Shown: positions 20,584 to 30,577 of the stretch, in pieces | Layout: each line of letters starts with the position of its first letter | How positions within the stretch are numbered: the first letter of the stretch is position 1 | Source of the DNA: Clavibacter sp. VKM Ac-2872 | GTDB taxonomy: Bacteria > Actinomycetota > Actinomycetes > Actinomycetales > Microbacteriaceae | Assembly: GCF_015351105.1 (NCBI RefSeq) | Contig: NZ_JADKRR010000002.1 | Span: forward strand, 1 to 64,000 | Length of the DNA: 64,000 nucleotides | Direction of reading: 5' to 3' | Notes under the pieces: generated by a model | What the model was told of the DNA's origin: nothing | The model's input: the letters and a program-made list of their open reading frames with translations, nothing else | The model's database searches: none | Translations under genes and position numbers: made by a program

Positions 20584-20589
20584 AGCCTA
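20584..20589 (-). promoter_or_regulatory. -10 hexamer for leaderless guaB3
   Basis: TAGGCT on the minus strand, six bases before the GTG at 20577. The block from hexamer to start (TAGGCTGTGCGGGTG) is almost identical to that of purN (TAGGCTGTGCGCGTG). Confidence 0.5.
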
Positions 20590-20639
20590 GCGGCGGGCTC
20601 CTGCGCGACCTGCCGACCACCGGATCCGCGGGCGCCCGC

Positions 20640-21680
20640 TCAGGGGCGCGCGGCCCGACGCTCGGGCGCGAGACCCGCGTGCAGCAGGAGCGCGCGCAGC
20701 CGCCCCGCGCCCAGCACGTCCCCTTCCCCCGCGAGCACCACGCGCCAGCCGCTGGCCTCCCGGGGCGACGCGCGGCCGGGATCGTCACCGGCATCGGACC
20801 TGATCCGCCCCGCGGACGCCGGCCCGGCGATCCGCAGCCCGACCCGCTCGCGCGCCCATGCCAGCGCGAGCCGCCCGTGATCGCCGACCACGATCCCCAC
20901 CTCGGGCGGCGCGAGCCCGGCCTCGTGCGCGACGCCGCGTGCCACGGACTCCATCGGGCTGCGCGCGGCACCGTCCGCCGCCCGGACGAGCTGCTCCGCG
21001 CGTCGGCTCCACGGACCCGGACCGCGGAGCTCCCGCTCGCGCTCGAGGTCGGCGTGCGTCGTCGGCGACGCGCGCGGCGGCGCGAGCGCGTGGTCGAGCG
21101 CGACCAGGCCGTGCGCGAACCACCCCGGGCCTCGCGACGCGGCACCCCGCACCGCGAGCATGGCCGCCTCGTGCGACGCGGCGAGCGCCGTCGCCGCGAG
21201 CCCCGGCACCCGCACGCCCTCCGCCGCCGGCACGAGACGTGATCTCCCGTGCGCGGGATCGCGGACGAGGCGCGTGCCCGCGGGGCGCCCCGACCGGATC
21301 CCCGGCACCTCGAGCAGCGTCACGAGCGCGGGCCACGGGGCGAGACGCGGCAGCCCGTGCACGGCGGCAGCCGACGCCCCGCCGAGCACCACCCGGTCGG
21401 GCGCCACCCGGGCGAGCGCGCGGATCCGCAGCAGGTGACGATCGCGCGCCGACACCGCCTCCCACTCGGAGCGCCGCACGTGCACGCCGGCGCGCAGCCG
21501 CACGAGCTCGCCGCGCGCCTCCGCCCGGGCGACGGCCGCCGCGTCCGCGCGCTCTTCGTCTCCCGTGAGGCGCCACGAGGCCGCGGTCGACGACCCCGAC
21601 AGGATCAGCGCCGCCGCGGGCGGCCCCAGCGACGCCGTCTCGAGGGGATGGGCGACGTGGCGCGGCGGGGTCGATGTCAT
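20640..21680 (-). CDS. AbiEi-like antitoxin-domain orphan protein
   Basis: A 346-residue protein. The N-terminal half (ARGELVRLRAGVHVRRSEW, then RHLLRIRALARVAPDRVVLGGASAAAVHGLP) matches the winged-helix and linker region of AbiEi/type IV antitoxin-domain proteins common in Microbacteriaceae. The C-terminal half has the outline of a DUF559/Vsr-like nuclease fold (SPMESVARGVAHEAGLAPPEVGIVV) but lacks the acidic and ExK residues expected at the active site, so it is probably catalytically dead. No AbiEii toxin partner is adjacent. I chose the ATG at 21680; the longer ORF to 21797 enters the guaB terminator. Function unknown. Confidence 0.65.
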   Translation of the reverse strand: MTSTPPRHVAHPLETASLGPPAAALILSGSSTAASWRLTGDEERADAAAVARAEARGELVRLRAGVHVRRSEWEAVSARDRHLLRIRALARVAPDRVVLGGASAAAVHGLPRLAPWPALVTLLEVPGIRSGRPAGTRLVRDPAHGRSRLVPAAEGVRVPGLAATALAASHEAAMLAVRGAASRGPGWFAHGLVALDHALAPPRASPTTHADLERERELRGPGPWSRRAEQLVRAADGAARSPMESVARGVAHEAGLAPPEVGIVVGDHGRLALAWARERVGLRIAGPASAGRIRSDAGDDPGRASPREASGWRVVLAGEGDVLGAGRLRALLLHAGLAPERRAARP

Positions 21681-21780
21681 GCGGGCAGTGTCGCGGGCTG
21701 CGGGCGCCGAGGACGCGTCGCGCCGCGACGCGCCGGACGTGCGTCCGGACCCGCGCCCTGTGAGGGACTCCGGCATGCGC

Positions 21781-21811
21781 GAGGGGCCGGTGCGCACGGC
21801 ACCGGCCCCTC
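21781..21811 (-). terminator. terminator hairpin after guaB
   Basis: A 13-bp perfect stem (21781-21793 with 21799-21811, extendable by one pair) with a five-base loop, 36 bases beyond the guaB stop. Confidence 0.8.
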
Positions 21812-21846
21812 GTCGTCACCGCGCGGGATCCGCGCGTCTCACCGCA

Positions 21847-23496
<1,650 letters not shown>

Positions 23497-23587
23497 TCAG
23501 CACGTACTGTCAACCAACGTCGTCCTGACGGTAGTCGCGGTGCCTGTGCGGATGTACCCGTCGCACGGCTCCCCCTATGGAGGTCTA

Positions 23588-25054
23588 GTGATAGCCACTG
23601 GTTCGGCCGGAGCACGCGCGCAGCGCGTCTGGGCCCTGATTCTCGCGGTGGCGTTCGCCTGCACCGCACTTCTCCTCTCGGCCCCATCGGCTGCCCACGC
23701 GGATCCACGCGCGGCGCCCCAGGCGGTCGACCCGGCGTCCGCCGAGCAGTCGCTGCTCGTCTGGGTCCGGGCGGACGCCGACAAGACCGGCATCGCCGGG
23801 GTCACCGTGAAGGTGTCGGGCGGTGGCGTCGAGGCCACCGGCACGACCGGCGCGGACGGCAAGGCCGAGGTCGGCCTCAGCGCGCCCGGCTCGTTCACGG
23901 TCGAGGTCGACGCGTCGACCATCCCGGAGGGCGCGGGCGTCCCCCGTGCGGGATCCAGCCCCCGCGAGATCGACGTTGCCGCGGGCAACAAGAACGTCCC
24001 GGCCTTCTTCTTCATCTCCCCCGACGGCGCGGCGAGCGGCGCGGCCGGGTCCACCCCCGCGCCGAGCGCCAGCGCCGATGCCGGGACGGGCACGTCCACC
24101 GGAGGCTCGACCGCCGCCCCGGACACCGAGACGGGCACGGTCACCGCCACGGCGGAGCCGGTCACCCAGAACAACTTCTGGAAGATCTTCTGGCCCAAGG
24201 TGGTGACGGGCCTGATCTTCGGGCTCCTGCTCGCCCTCGCGGCCATCGGCCTCTCCCTCATCTACGGCACGACGGGGCTCAACAACTTCGCGCACGGCGA
24301 GCTCGTCACCTTCGGCGCGCTGATGGCGTACCTCTTCAGCAACGTGCTCGGCCTCAACCCGGTGCTCGCGATCGCCATCACCGTGGTCCTCGGCGGCGCC
24401 TTCGGGTACGTGCAGGACGCGGCGCTCTGGGCGCCCCTGCGGCGCAGGCGGCTGGGGCTCGTGCCGTTGATGATCGTCACCATCGGCCTGTCGCTCGCCC
24501 TGCGGTACACCTTCCAGTTCATCTTCGGCGCCGACCGGCTGACGCTGCCGAACAGCTCGGCGCCGTTCCTGGTCGTCGGGCCGGTGAGCCTCAAGTTCAC
24601 GGACGTGGTCGGCGCGATCGTCTCCGTCGTGCTGCTCGTCGCCGTCGCGTACGTCCTGCTCTACACGAAGATCGGCAAGGCCACCCGCGCCGTCTCCGAC
24701 AACCGCTCGCTCGCCGCGGCGTCGGGCATCGACGTGGAGGGCGTGATCCGCGTGGTCTGGATCGGCGGCGCCGCGCTGGCCGCCCTGTCCGGCGTCTTCA
24801 TCGCCTACTACCAGTCGCTGCGCTGGGACACGGGCGCGTCCATCCTGCTGCTCGTCTTCTCGGCCGTCGTCCTCGGCGGCCTCGGCACGGCGTTCGGCGC
24901 GCTCATCGGCTCGATCATCATCGGCGTGTTCATCAACGTCAGCACGATGGTCCTGCCCGAGAACATGAAGTACGTGGCCGCTCTCGTGGTCATGATCGTC
25001 ATCCTGCTCGTCAGGCCCCAGGGCATCCTGGGTCGGAAAGATCGGATCGGTTAG
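23588..25054 (+). CDS. livH: Branched-chain amino-acid ABC permease LivH with secreted N-terminal Ig-like domain
   Basis: Residues about 200-488 are a normal LivH permease (GLLLALAAIGLSLIYGTTGLNN, NFAHGELVTFGALMAY, GGLGTAFGALIGSIIIG), one of two membrane subunits of a high-affinity branched-chain amino-acid importer. Fused in front are a signal-peptide-like segment (about 10-38, ending SAAHA), a beta-sandwich-like module (about 55-145; GIAGVTVKVSGGG and TTGADGKAEVGL resemble carboxypeptidase-regulatory/SpaA-type domains) and a Gly/Ser/Thr/Pro-rich linker (146-190). The start is GTG at 23588 with GGAGG four bases before it; upstream codons to 23417 lack such support. Length 488, against about 290 for plain LivH. 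First gene of livHMGF. Confidence 0.88.
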   Translation: MIATGSAGARAQRVWALILAVAFACTALLLSAPSAAHADPRAAPQAVDPASAEQSLLVWVRADADKTGIAGVTVKVSGGGVEATGTTGADGKAEVGLSAPGSFTVEVDASTIPEGAGVPRAGSSPREIDVAAGNKNVPAFFFISPDGAASGAAGSTPAPSASADAGTGTSTGGSTAAPDTETGTVTATAEPVTQNNFWKIFWPKVVTGLIFGLLLALAAIGLSLIYGTTGLNNFAHGELVTFGALMAYLFSNVLGLNPVLAIAITVVLGGAFGYVQDAALWAPLRRRRLGLVPLMIVTIGLSLALRYTFQFIFGADRLTLPNSSAPFLVVGPVSLKFTDVVGAIVSVVLLVAVAYVLLYTKIGKATRAVSDNRSLAAASGIDVEGVIRVVWIGGAALAALSGVFIAYYQSLRWDTGASILLLVFSAVVLGGLGTAFGALIGSIIIGVFINVSTMVLPENMKYVAALVVMIVILLVRPQGILGRKDRIG

Positions 25055-25060
25055 CCGCGC

Positions 25061-26032
25061 ATGAACTCCAACTTCATCTTCCTGGCGATCGGCGAGATCT
25101 TCTCGCCCACCACCGCGGCGTACGCGCTCGCGACCGTCGGCCTCGTGATCCACTTCGGCTTCACGGGCCTGCTCAACTTCGGCCAGGCCGGCTTCATGGC
25201 CATCGGCGGCTACGCGTTCGCCATCACGGCGGTCATGTACGAGTGGCCCGTCTGGGCGTCGCTCCTCGCGGCGATCGTCGCGTCCACCGTGTTCGCGCTG
25301 ATCCTCGGCATCCCGACCCTGAGGTTGCGGGCGGACTACCTGAGCATCGTGACCATCGCCGCGGCCGAGATCATCCGGCTGAGCGTCAAGACACCCGAGT
25401 TCTCGTCGGTCACCGGCGGCTCGGAGGGCATCAACGGCGCGGCCAACGGCTTCAACGAGCTGAACCCGCTGCCCGAGGGTCGCTTCGGCGCCGGCGTGCT
25501 CACGTACTCCTCCGACCAGTGGTGGATCCGCATCGTCGGCTGGGGCCTCGTCGGCATCGCCTGCCTGCTGGTCTTCCTGCTCATGCGCAGCCCCTGGGGC
25601 CGCGTGCTGAAGGGCGTGCGCGAGGACGAGGACGCGGTCCGCGCGCTCGGCAAGAACGTGTACTCCTACAAGATGCAGGCGCTCGTGCTCGGCGGCGTGT
25701 TCGGCGGGCTCGCGGGCGTGGTCTTCATCCTCCCGAGGTCGCTGCAGCCCGACAACTACGGCACGCAGCTCACGTTCTTCCTCTACACGATCATGCTGCT
25801 GGGCGGTGCGGCCACGATCTTCGGGCCGGTCATCGGCTCGATCATCTTCTGGGTCACGCTGTCGCTCTCCGACGGCCTGCTCAGCCTCGCGGTGACGAAC
25901 GGCTGGCTGCCCATCTCGAGCACCCAGCAGGGCCCGATCCGCTTCATCATCGTGGGCGTCGCGCTCATGCTGCTCGTGATCTTCCGACCACAGGGCATCT
26001 TCGGGAAGAAGAAGGAGACGCACTTTGCCTGA
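25061..26032 (+). CDS. livM: Branched-chain amino-acid ABC transporter permease LivM
   Basis: Second membrane subunit of the importer. The 323-residue protein has eight or more hydrophobic helices, the conserved FTGLLNFGQAGFMAIGGYA segment near residue 35, and the cytoplasmic coupling loop VLKGVREDEDAVRALGKNVYSYKMQAL that contacts the ATPases. It ends RPQGIFGKKKE. It starts six bases after livH and its last codons overlap the livG start by eight bases. Length is typical. Confidence 0.94.
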   Translation: MNSNFIFLAIGEIFSPTTAAYALATVGLVIHFGFTGLLNFGQAGFMAIGGYAFAITAVMYEWPVWASLLAAIVASTVFALILGIPTLRLRADYLSIVTIAAAEIIRLSVKTPEFSSVTGGSEGINGAANGFNELNPLPEGRFGAGVLTYSSDQWWIRIVGWGLVGIACLLVFLLMRSPWGRVLKGVREDEDAVRALGKNVYSYKMQALVLGGVFGGLAGVVFILPRSLQPDNYGTQLTFFLYTIMLLGGAATIFGPVIGSIIFWVTLSLSDGLLSLAVTNGWLPISSTQQGPIRFIIVGVALMLLVIFRPQGIFGKKKETHFA

Positions 26033-26948
26033 CAAGACCCCAGTCTCGGCCATCCTCGACGGCGACGCCGGTCCGGGCTGCGCCAAGAAGGACCCCATCA
26101 TCGTCGCGCACGGCGTCAGCCGGCAGTTCGGCGGCCTGAAGGCGGTCGACGTCGACCACCTCGAGATCCCCCGCGGCTCCATCACGGCGCTCATCGGCCC
26201 GAACGGCGCCGGCAAGACCACGTTCTTCAACCTGCTGACCGGCTTCGACAAGCCGAACACCGGCACGTGGGAGTTCTCCGGGCGCGACCTCGCCGGGATG
26301 AGCGCGTTCCGCGTCGCCCGCCTCGGCATGGTCCGCACCTTCCAGCTCACCAAGGCCCTCGGCGGCATGACGGTGCTGGAGAACATGCGCCTCGGCGCCA
26401 CGGGCCAGGGCGGAGAGAACTTCTTCTCCGCGCTGATCCGGCCCCTCTGGCGCAAGAAGGAGGACGAGATCACGGAGCGCGCCCGTGGGCTCCTGACCAA
26501 GTTCAAGCTCGACGCCAAGGAGGAGGACTACGCGGACAGCCTCTCCGGCGGTCAGCGCAAGCTCCTCGAGATGGCGCGCGCGCTCATGACCAAGCCGGAG
26601 CTCGTCATGCTCGACGAGCCCATGGCCGGCGTCAACCCGGCGCTGACGCAGTCGCTGCTGCACCACATCCTCGACCTCAAGACCGAGGGCATGAGCGTGC
26701 TGTTCGTCGAGCACGACATGCACATGGTCAACGAGATCGCCGACTGGGTGGTCGTGATGGCCGAGGGCCGCATCGTCGCCGAGGGCCCGCCCTCGACCGT
26801 GATGAGCGACCCGGCCGTCATCGACGCCTACCTCGGCGCCCACCACGACACCGATCTCGGCACCCTCACGGGCCAGCGCGAGGTGGCGAAGGACATGGAC
26901 TCCGACCTCGTGAAGAGCGAGATCGAGAAGGAAGCGGCAGACAAGTGA
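26025..26948 (+). CDS. livG: Branched-chain amino-acid ABC transporter ATP-binding protein LivG
   Basis: ATPase subunit. After an N-terminal extension of about 25 residues come Walker A (GPNGAGKTT), a Q-loop in MVRTFQLTKALGGMTV, the LSGGQRKLLEMARALM signature, Walker B (LVMLDEPMAGVNP) and the switch His in FVEHDMHMV. The inserted segment after the Q-loop and the C-terminal extension are usual for LivG rather than LivF. The start is TTG at 26025 inside the livM end, preceded by AAGGAGA. It overlaps livF as GTGA. Length 307. Confidence 0.94.
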   Translation: MPDKTPVSAILDGDAGPGCAKKDPIIVAHGVSRQFGGLKAVDVDHLEIPRGSITALIGPNGAGKTTFFNLLTGFDKPNTGTWEFSGRDLAGMSAFRVARLGMVRTFQLTKALGGMTVLENMRLGATGQGGENFFSALIRPLWRKKEDEITERARGLLTKFKLDAKEEDYADSLSGGQRKLLEMARALMTKPELVMLDEPMAGVNPALTQSLLHHILDLKTEGMSVLFVEHDMHMVNEIADWVVVMAEGRIVAEGPPSTVMSDPAVIDAYLGAHHDTDLGTLTGQREVAKDMDSDLVKSEIEKEAADK

Positions 26949-27703
26949 CGGTAGAGCGGGTCCTCCAGACCACCGACCTCCACGCGGGCTACCTGCCCGG
27001 GGTCAACATCCTCAACGGGTGCAACGTGCACGTCGACAAGGGCGAGCTCGTCGGCATCATCGGCCCGAACGGCGCCGGCAAGTCCACGCTGCTGAAGGCG
27101 ATCTTCGGCCAGGTGAACGTGCGCGGCGGCAGCATCGAGCTGAACGGCCAGGACATCACCGGGCTCAAGGCCGACAAGCTCGTCTCCCGCGGGGTGGGAA
27201 TGGTGCCGCAGAACAACAACGTGTTCCCGACGCTCACCATCGACGAGAACCTCCAGATGGGCGCGTACCAGAAGCCCAAGATGTACAAGGAGCGGCTGGC
27301 GTTCGTCACCGACCTGTTCCCGGAGCTCGGCAAGCGGCTGAAGCAGCGCGCCGGATCCCTCTCGGGCGGCGAGCGCCAGATGGTCGCCATGTCGCGCGCG
27401 CTCATGATGGACCCGACGGTGCTGCTCCTCGACGAGCCGTCCGCGGGCCTCTCCCCCGTGCGCCAGGACGAGACGTTCATCAACGTGGCGCAGATCAACC
27501 GCGCCGGCGTCTCCGTGATGATCGTGGAGCAGAACGCCCGCCGCGCGCTGCAGATCTGCGACCGCGGCTACGTGCTCGACCAGGGCAAGGACGCGTACGA
27601 GGGTCGCGGGCGCGAGCTCATGAACGACCCGAAGGTGATCGAGCTGTACCTCGGCACGCTCGCGGCCGACCAGGAGAAGGCCAAGGCGGCGCCCCAGCCC
27701 TGA
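26945..27703 (+). CDS. livF: Branched-chain amino-acid ABC transporter ATP-binding protein LivF
   Basis: Second ATPase subunit of the importer. The 252-residue product starts VERVLQTTDLHAGYLPGVNIL and has Walker A GPNGAGKST, the Q-loop region GMVPQNNNVFPTLTIDENL, LSGGERQMVAMSRALM, Walker B VLLLDEPSAGLSP and the switch His-equivalent region MIVEQNARRAL. The GTG start at 26945 overlaps the livG stop (GTGA), so translation is coupled. It is the last plus-strand gene of the liv operon, followed by a hairpin at 27721-27754. Confidence 0.94.
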   Translation: MTVERVLQTTDLHAGYLPGVNILNGCNVHVDKGELVGIIGPNGAGKSTLLKAIFGQVNVRGGSIELNGQDITGLKADKLVSRGVGMVPQNNNVFPTLTIDENLQMGAYQKPKMYKERLAFVTDLFPELGKRLKQRAGSLSGGERQMVAMSRALMMDPTVLLLDEPSAGLSPVRQDETFINVAQINRAGVSVMIVEQNARRALQICDRGYVLDQGKDAYEGRGRELMNDPKVIELYLGTLAADQEKAKAAPQP

Positions 27704-27720
27704 TCCGTCCCCGGCACGAC

Positions 27721-27754
27721 ACGACGCGGCATCCCTCCGGGGGTGCCGCGTCGT
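27721..27754 (+). terminator. terminator hairpin after livF
   Basis: An 11-bp stem (27721-27731 with 27744-27754) closes a 12-base loop, 18 bases after the livF stop. Confidence 0.65.
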
Positions 27755-27961
27755 CGTGTGCGGGGCCCGCACCGCGGTGCGCTCCCGAGGACGCGGCCGG
27801 CCACGGCGCGGGCCCGATCGCGTGGCGCGGCGGTGACGGTAGCGGTCGCCGCCCCTCGGACGATGACGCTCCGCTGGATCGACGTGGCGGCTCGCGGATC
27901 CAGGAGCCGGCACCACCGCGAGGCGCGAGCGCGAGCGCGAGGCGGCGCCCGGGCACGCCGA

Positions 27962-27989
27962 AGGGCCCGGTCCATCCGGACCGGGCCCT
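27962..27989 (-). terminator. terminator hairpin after livJ
   Basis: A 12-bp perfect stem (27962-27973 with 27978-27989) with a four-base loop, 22 bases beyond the livJ stop. Confidence 0.75.
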
Positions 27990-28010
27990 CAGCCGTGCGT
28001 GGTGCGGGTG

Positions 28011-29294
28011 CTAGTCGAGCTTGCCGTAGACCTGCTCGGAGAAGGTCGCCTTGTTGCCCGTGCCGTACTTGTAGACGGAGACGTACGCCTCGGTCGGGTC
28101 GCCGTTCTCATCGAAGGTGATCGGCCCGGAGATGCCGTCGTAGTCGATGTCGGTGCCGGCCTCGATCAGCTTCGCGCAGTCCGCGAAGGTCGTGCACTTG
28201 GTGCCGCCCTCCGAGACCGACTGGAGGTTGTCCTTCAGCGTCGGGCCATCGGTCGCCTTGCCCTGGAGCGCGGCGAGCGCGAGGAGCACGGTGCCGTCGT
28301 ACGACTCGGCGGCGTAGCTGAAGACCGTGAGAGCGGGGTCGCCGTCGGCCTTCACCATGTCCTGCAGGCCGGCCTGGAAGTCCTCCTTGGCCTCGACGCC
28401 GGGGTTCGTGAACTGCGCGCCCGCGATGTCGACGTTCGTGTCGGTCTCCTTGATGACGCCGTAGTTGCCGTCCGTGCCGTAGAAGCTCGCGAAGTCGAAG
28501 CCCTTCGACGCCAGCTGGTCGGCGATGGTCTTGATCTCGTCGAAGGAGATGACGACCAGCGCGTCCGGGTTCGGCGCGAGCACCGACGTGATGGCGCTGT
28601 TGAAGTCCGTGCTCGACGGCTCGAAGGTCGCCTCGGCGGCGATGGACGCGCCACCGGCCTCGAGGGTCTTCTTGATGTTCTCGCGGAGGCCCTTCCCGTA
28701 CGCGTCGTTCATGTAGAGGATCGAGACGTTGGTCTTGCCGTCCTGCAGGATCTTGTTGCCGAGGATGCGGCCCTGGAGCACATCCGACGGGGCGGTGCGC
28801 CAGTAGTAGCCGTTGTCCTTGTACGTGCTGAACTCCGGAGCCGTGTTCGCCGGCGAGAGCTGGACGACGTTCGCCGAGACGACCTGGTCGATGAAGGTCT
28901 TCGAGACCCCCGAGGAGGCGGCGCCGATGATGGCGCTGTTGCCGTCCGCGATGAGGGACGTGGCCGACTGGCTGGCGATGTCGGTCGTCGCGTCGCCCGA
29001 GTCCTTGTCGGTGACGGTCATCGTGATGCCTGCCTTGGCGTCGTTGATGTCCTGCTCCGCCTTGTGCACGCCCGCGAACTCGGGCGGGCCGAGCACCGCG
29101 AGGGAACCCGTCTGCGGCAGGATTGTGCCGATCTTGAGGTTCAGGCCGCCGTCGGCCGTGGTGCCCCCCTGGCCTCCGCCGCCACCGGAGCAGCCGGCGA
29201 GGACGAGGGCGCCGGCCACCGCGATGGTGAGGGCGCTGAGTGCGGTGCGGGCGGATCGTGAGCGGGAGGCCGAAGCCCTGCCGAATGCGCTCAT
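28011..29294 (-). CDS. livJ: Branched-chain amino-acid ABC substrate-binding lipoprotein LivJ
   Basis: Extracytoplasmic receptor of the importer. The 427-residue precursor has an Arg-rich n-region, a hydrophobic core and a lipobox LAGC with Cys35 as the acylation site, then a Gly-rich tether. The mature part is a periplasmic-binding fold type I (LKIGTILPQTGSLAVLGPPEF, YYWRTAPSD, ILYMNDAYGKGL, DALVVISFDE). The ATG at 29294 has AAGGAG upstream; the ORF extension to 29402 covers the putative promoter instead. It is placed convergent to livHMGF rather than at the head of that operon, so receptor and channel can be expressed independently. Confidence 0.94.
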   Translation of the reverse strand: MSAFGRASASRSRSARTALSALTIAVAGALVLAGCSGGGGGQGGTTADGGLNLKIGTILPQTGSLAVLGPPEFAGVHKAEQDINDAKAGITMTVTDKDSGDATTDIASQSATSLIADGNSAIIGAASSGVSKTFIDQVVSANVVQLSPANTAPEFSTYKDNGYYWRTAPSDVLQGRILGNKILQDGKTNVSILYMNDAYGKGLRENIKKTLEAGGASIAAEATFEPSSTDFNSAITSVLAPNPDALVVISFDEIKTIADQLASKGFDFASFYGTDGNYGVIKETDTNVDIAGAQFTNPGVEAKEDFQAGLQDMVKADGDPALTVFSYAAESYDGTVLLALAALQGKATDGPTLKDNLQSVSEGGTKCTTFADCAKLIEAGTDIDYDGISGPITFDENGDPTEAYVSVYKYGTGNKATFSEQVYGKLD

Positions 29295-29373
29295 GGTGCT
29301 CCTTATGGATGTGTGTGGTGATGCTCGGGAATGTGGTGCATGAGGCACGCGAACGCGCGCCTCGCCTGCTGCG

Positions 29374-29402
29374 ACCCTATGGCGCGGATGAGACGGACAC
29401 AA
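29374..29402 (-). promoter_or_regulatory. candidate livJ promoter
   Basis: On the minus strand TTGTGT (29397-29402) and TAGGGT (29374-29379) are 17 bases apart. The predicted start is near 29367, giving a leader of about 73 nt with an AAGGAG site before the ATG. Confidence 0.45.
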
Positions 29403-29472
29403 TGCATCGGCATTTCCGTCGTGTAACGCGACCTGATCGTTATCATTCGCGGATTGCGCGACGGGATCCGAA

Positions 29473-30426
29473 TCAGATGCCGTCGACGACGGATGGATCC
29501 CTCTGCGCGGGCACCGGAGCGGGGATGGCCCGGCGCGAGGCGCGGATCATGTCGATCGTGAGCAGCACGAGCGCCGCCCACACGATCGCGAATCCCGCCC
29601 ACCGCTCGGGCGGCATGGCCTCGTGCTGCACGAAGACGCCGAACGCGAATTGCAGCAGCGGCGCCAGGTACTGCGTGAGCCCGATCACCGAGAGGGGCAG
29701 GCGCCCGGCGGCGAATCCGAAGAGGAGGAGCGGGCCCGCGGTCACGACGCCCGTGCTGACGAGGAGGAGCGTGTGCCCGAGCGACACCGTGCCGATGGTG
29801 AGGCCCGCGCCCGCGCCCGTGATCACGAGCATCGTGGTGGCGGCCGGCACCAGCCAGGCCGTCTCGAGCGCGAGGCCGGAGAGCGCGTCGGCGCCGCCGC
29901 TCACGCGCTTCTTCACGAGCCCGTAGAGCCCGAACGACCCGGCGAGGGCGAGCGACACCCAGGGGAGCTGCCCGTAGCCGACGGCGATGACGGCCACCGC
30001 CACAGCGGACAGGCCCACGGCGGTCCACTGCAGCGGGCGCAGGCGCTCGCGCAGGAGGATCACGCCGAGCAGCACCGTGACGATCGGGTTGATGAAGTAG
30101 CCGAGCGCGGTCTCGACGACGTGGCCGGAGAGCGTGCCGTAGACGTACACGGTCCAGTTGACGAGGATCAGGTGGCCTGCGAGGCCGAGGCCCAGCAGGA
30201 TCCGGGGGCGGCGCACGATGGCGGCGACGCGCCCCCACCGGCGCGCGGCCGTGATGACCACGGCGCAGACGACGAGCGAGAAGAGGATCCGCCAGCCGAC
30301 GATCTCGAACGCCCCGGCCGGCACGAGCAGCAGGAAGAAGACGGGGAGGACGCCCCACAGCCCGTAGGCGCCGACGGCGGCGATCAGGCCGGTGCGGGTC
30401 GAGGACTCCGAGGCGGGGCGCGTCAC
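29473..30426 (-). CDS. rarD: EamA/DMT family transporter, RarD type
   Basis: A 317-residue inner-membrane protein with ten hydrophobic helices in two EamA repeats. It carries the RarD-type opening GLIAAVGAYGLWGVLPVFF and the ALGYFINPIVTVLLGVILLRERL segment. Substrate unknown; family members export metabolites or drugs. The start is GTG at 30426, immediately after TAGCCT-N6, so the message is probably leaderless, although CGGGAG in the gap also resembles a ribosome-binding site. It stands alone between livJ and groES. Confidence 0.88.
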   Translation of the reverse strand: MTRPASESSTRTGLIAAVGAYGLWGVLPVFFLLLVPAGAFEIVGWRILFSLVVCAVVITAARRWGRVAAIVRRPRILLGLGLAGHLILVNWTVYVYGTLSGHVVETALGYFINPIVTVLLGVILLRERLRPLQWTAVGLSAVAVAVIAVGYGQLPWVSLALAGSFGLYGLVKKRVSGGADALSGLALETAWLVPAATTMLVITGAGAGLTIGTVSLGHTLLLVSTGVVTAGPLLLFGFAAGRLPLSVIGLTQYLAPLLQFAFGVFVQHEAMPPERWAGFAIVWAALVLLTIDMIRASRRAIPAPVPAQRDPSVVDGI

Positions 30427-30432
30427 CTCCCG

Positions 30433-30438
30433 AGGCTA
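30433..30438 (-). promoter_or_regulatory. -10 hexamer for leaderless rarD
   Basis: TAGCCT on the minus strand with exactly six bases (CGGGAG) before the GTG start. Confidence 0.45.
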
Positions 30439-30506
30439 GCGCCGCGGACACCGGATGCCGCGGCGGAGCGGGACCCGGACGCACGGGGCGGGAGCGTCCG
30501 GACGCA

Positions 30507-30541
30507 CGGGAGCCCGGCCGAACGAGTCGGCCGGGCTCCCG
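30507..30541 (-). terminator. terminator hairpin after groES
   Basis: A 15-bp perfect stem (30507-30521 with 30527-30541) and a five-base loop, 37 bases after the groES stop. It supports groES being monocistronic. Confidence 0.8.
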
Positions 30542-30577
30542 GGTGAAGCGGTGGTGCGGTGTCGCTGGTGCGGAGCG

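Larger units (their letters stand above)
27704..28010. other. intergenic region between convergent livF and livJ
   Basis: These 307 bases hold one terminator for each converging transcript (27721-27754 and 27962-27989). The 200 bases between them are GC-rich with runs of alternating GC and GAGC but no convincing gene, promoter or RNA. Confidence 0.7.

Noticed and set aside
23585-26518. Minus-strand frame of 977 codons across the liv operon
   Set aside because: Complement of livH, livM and livG, whose motifs and start signals are clear.
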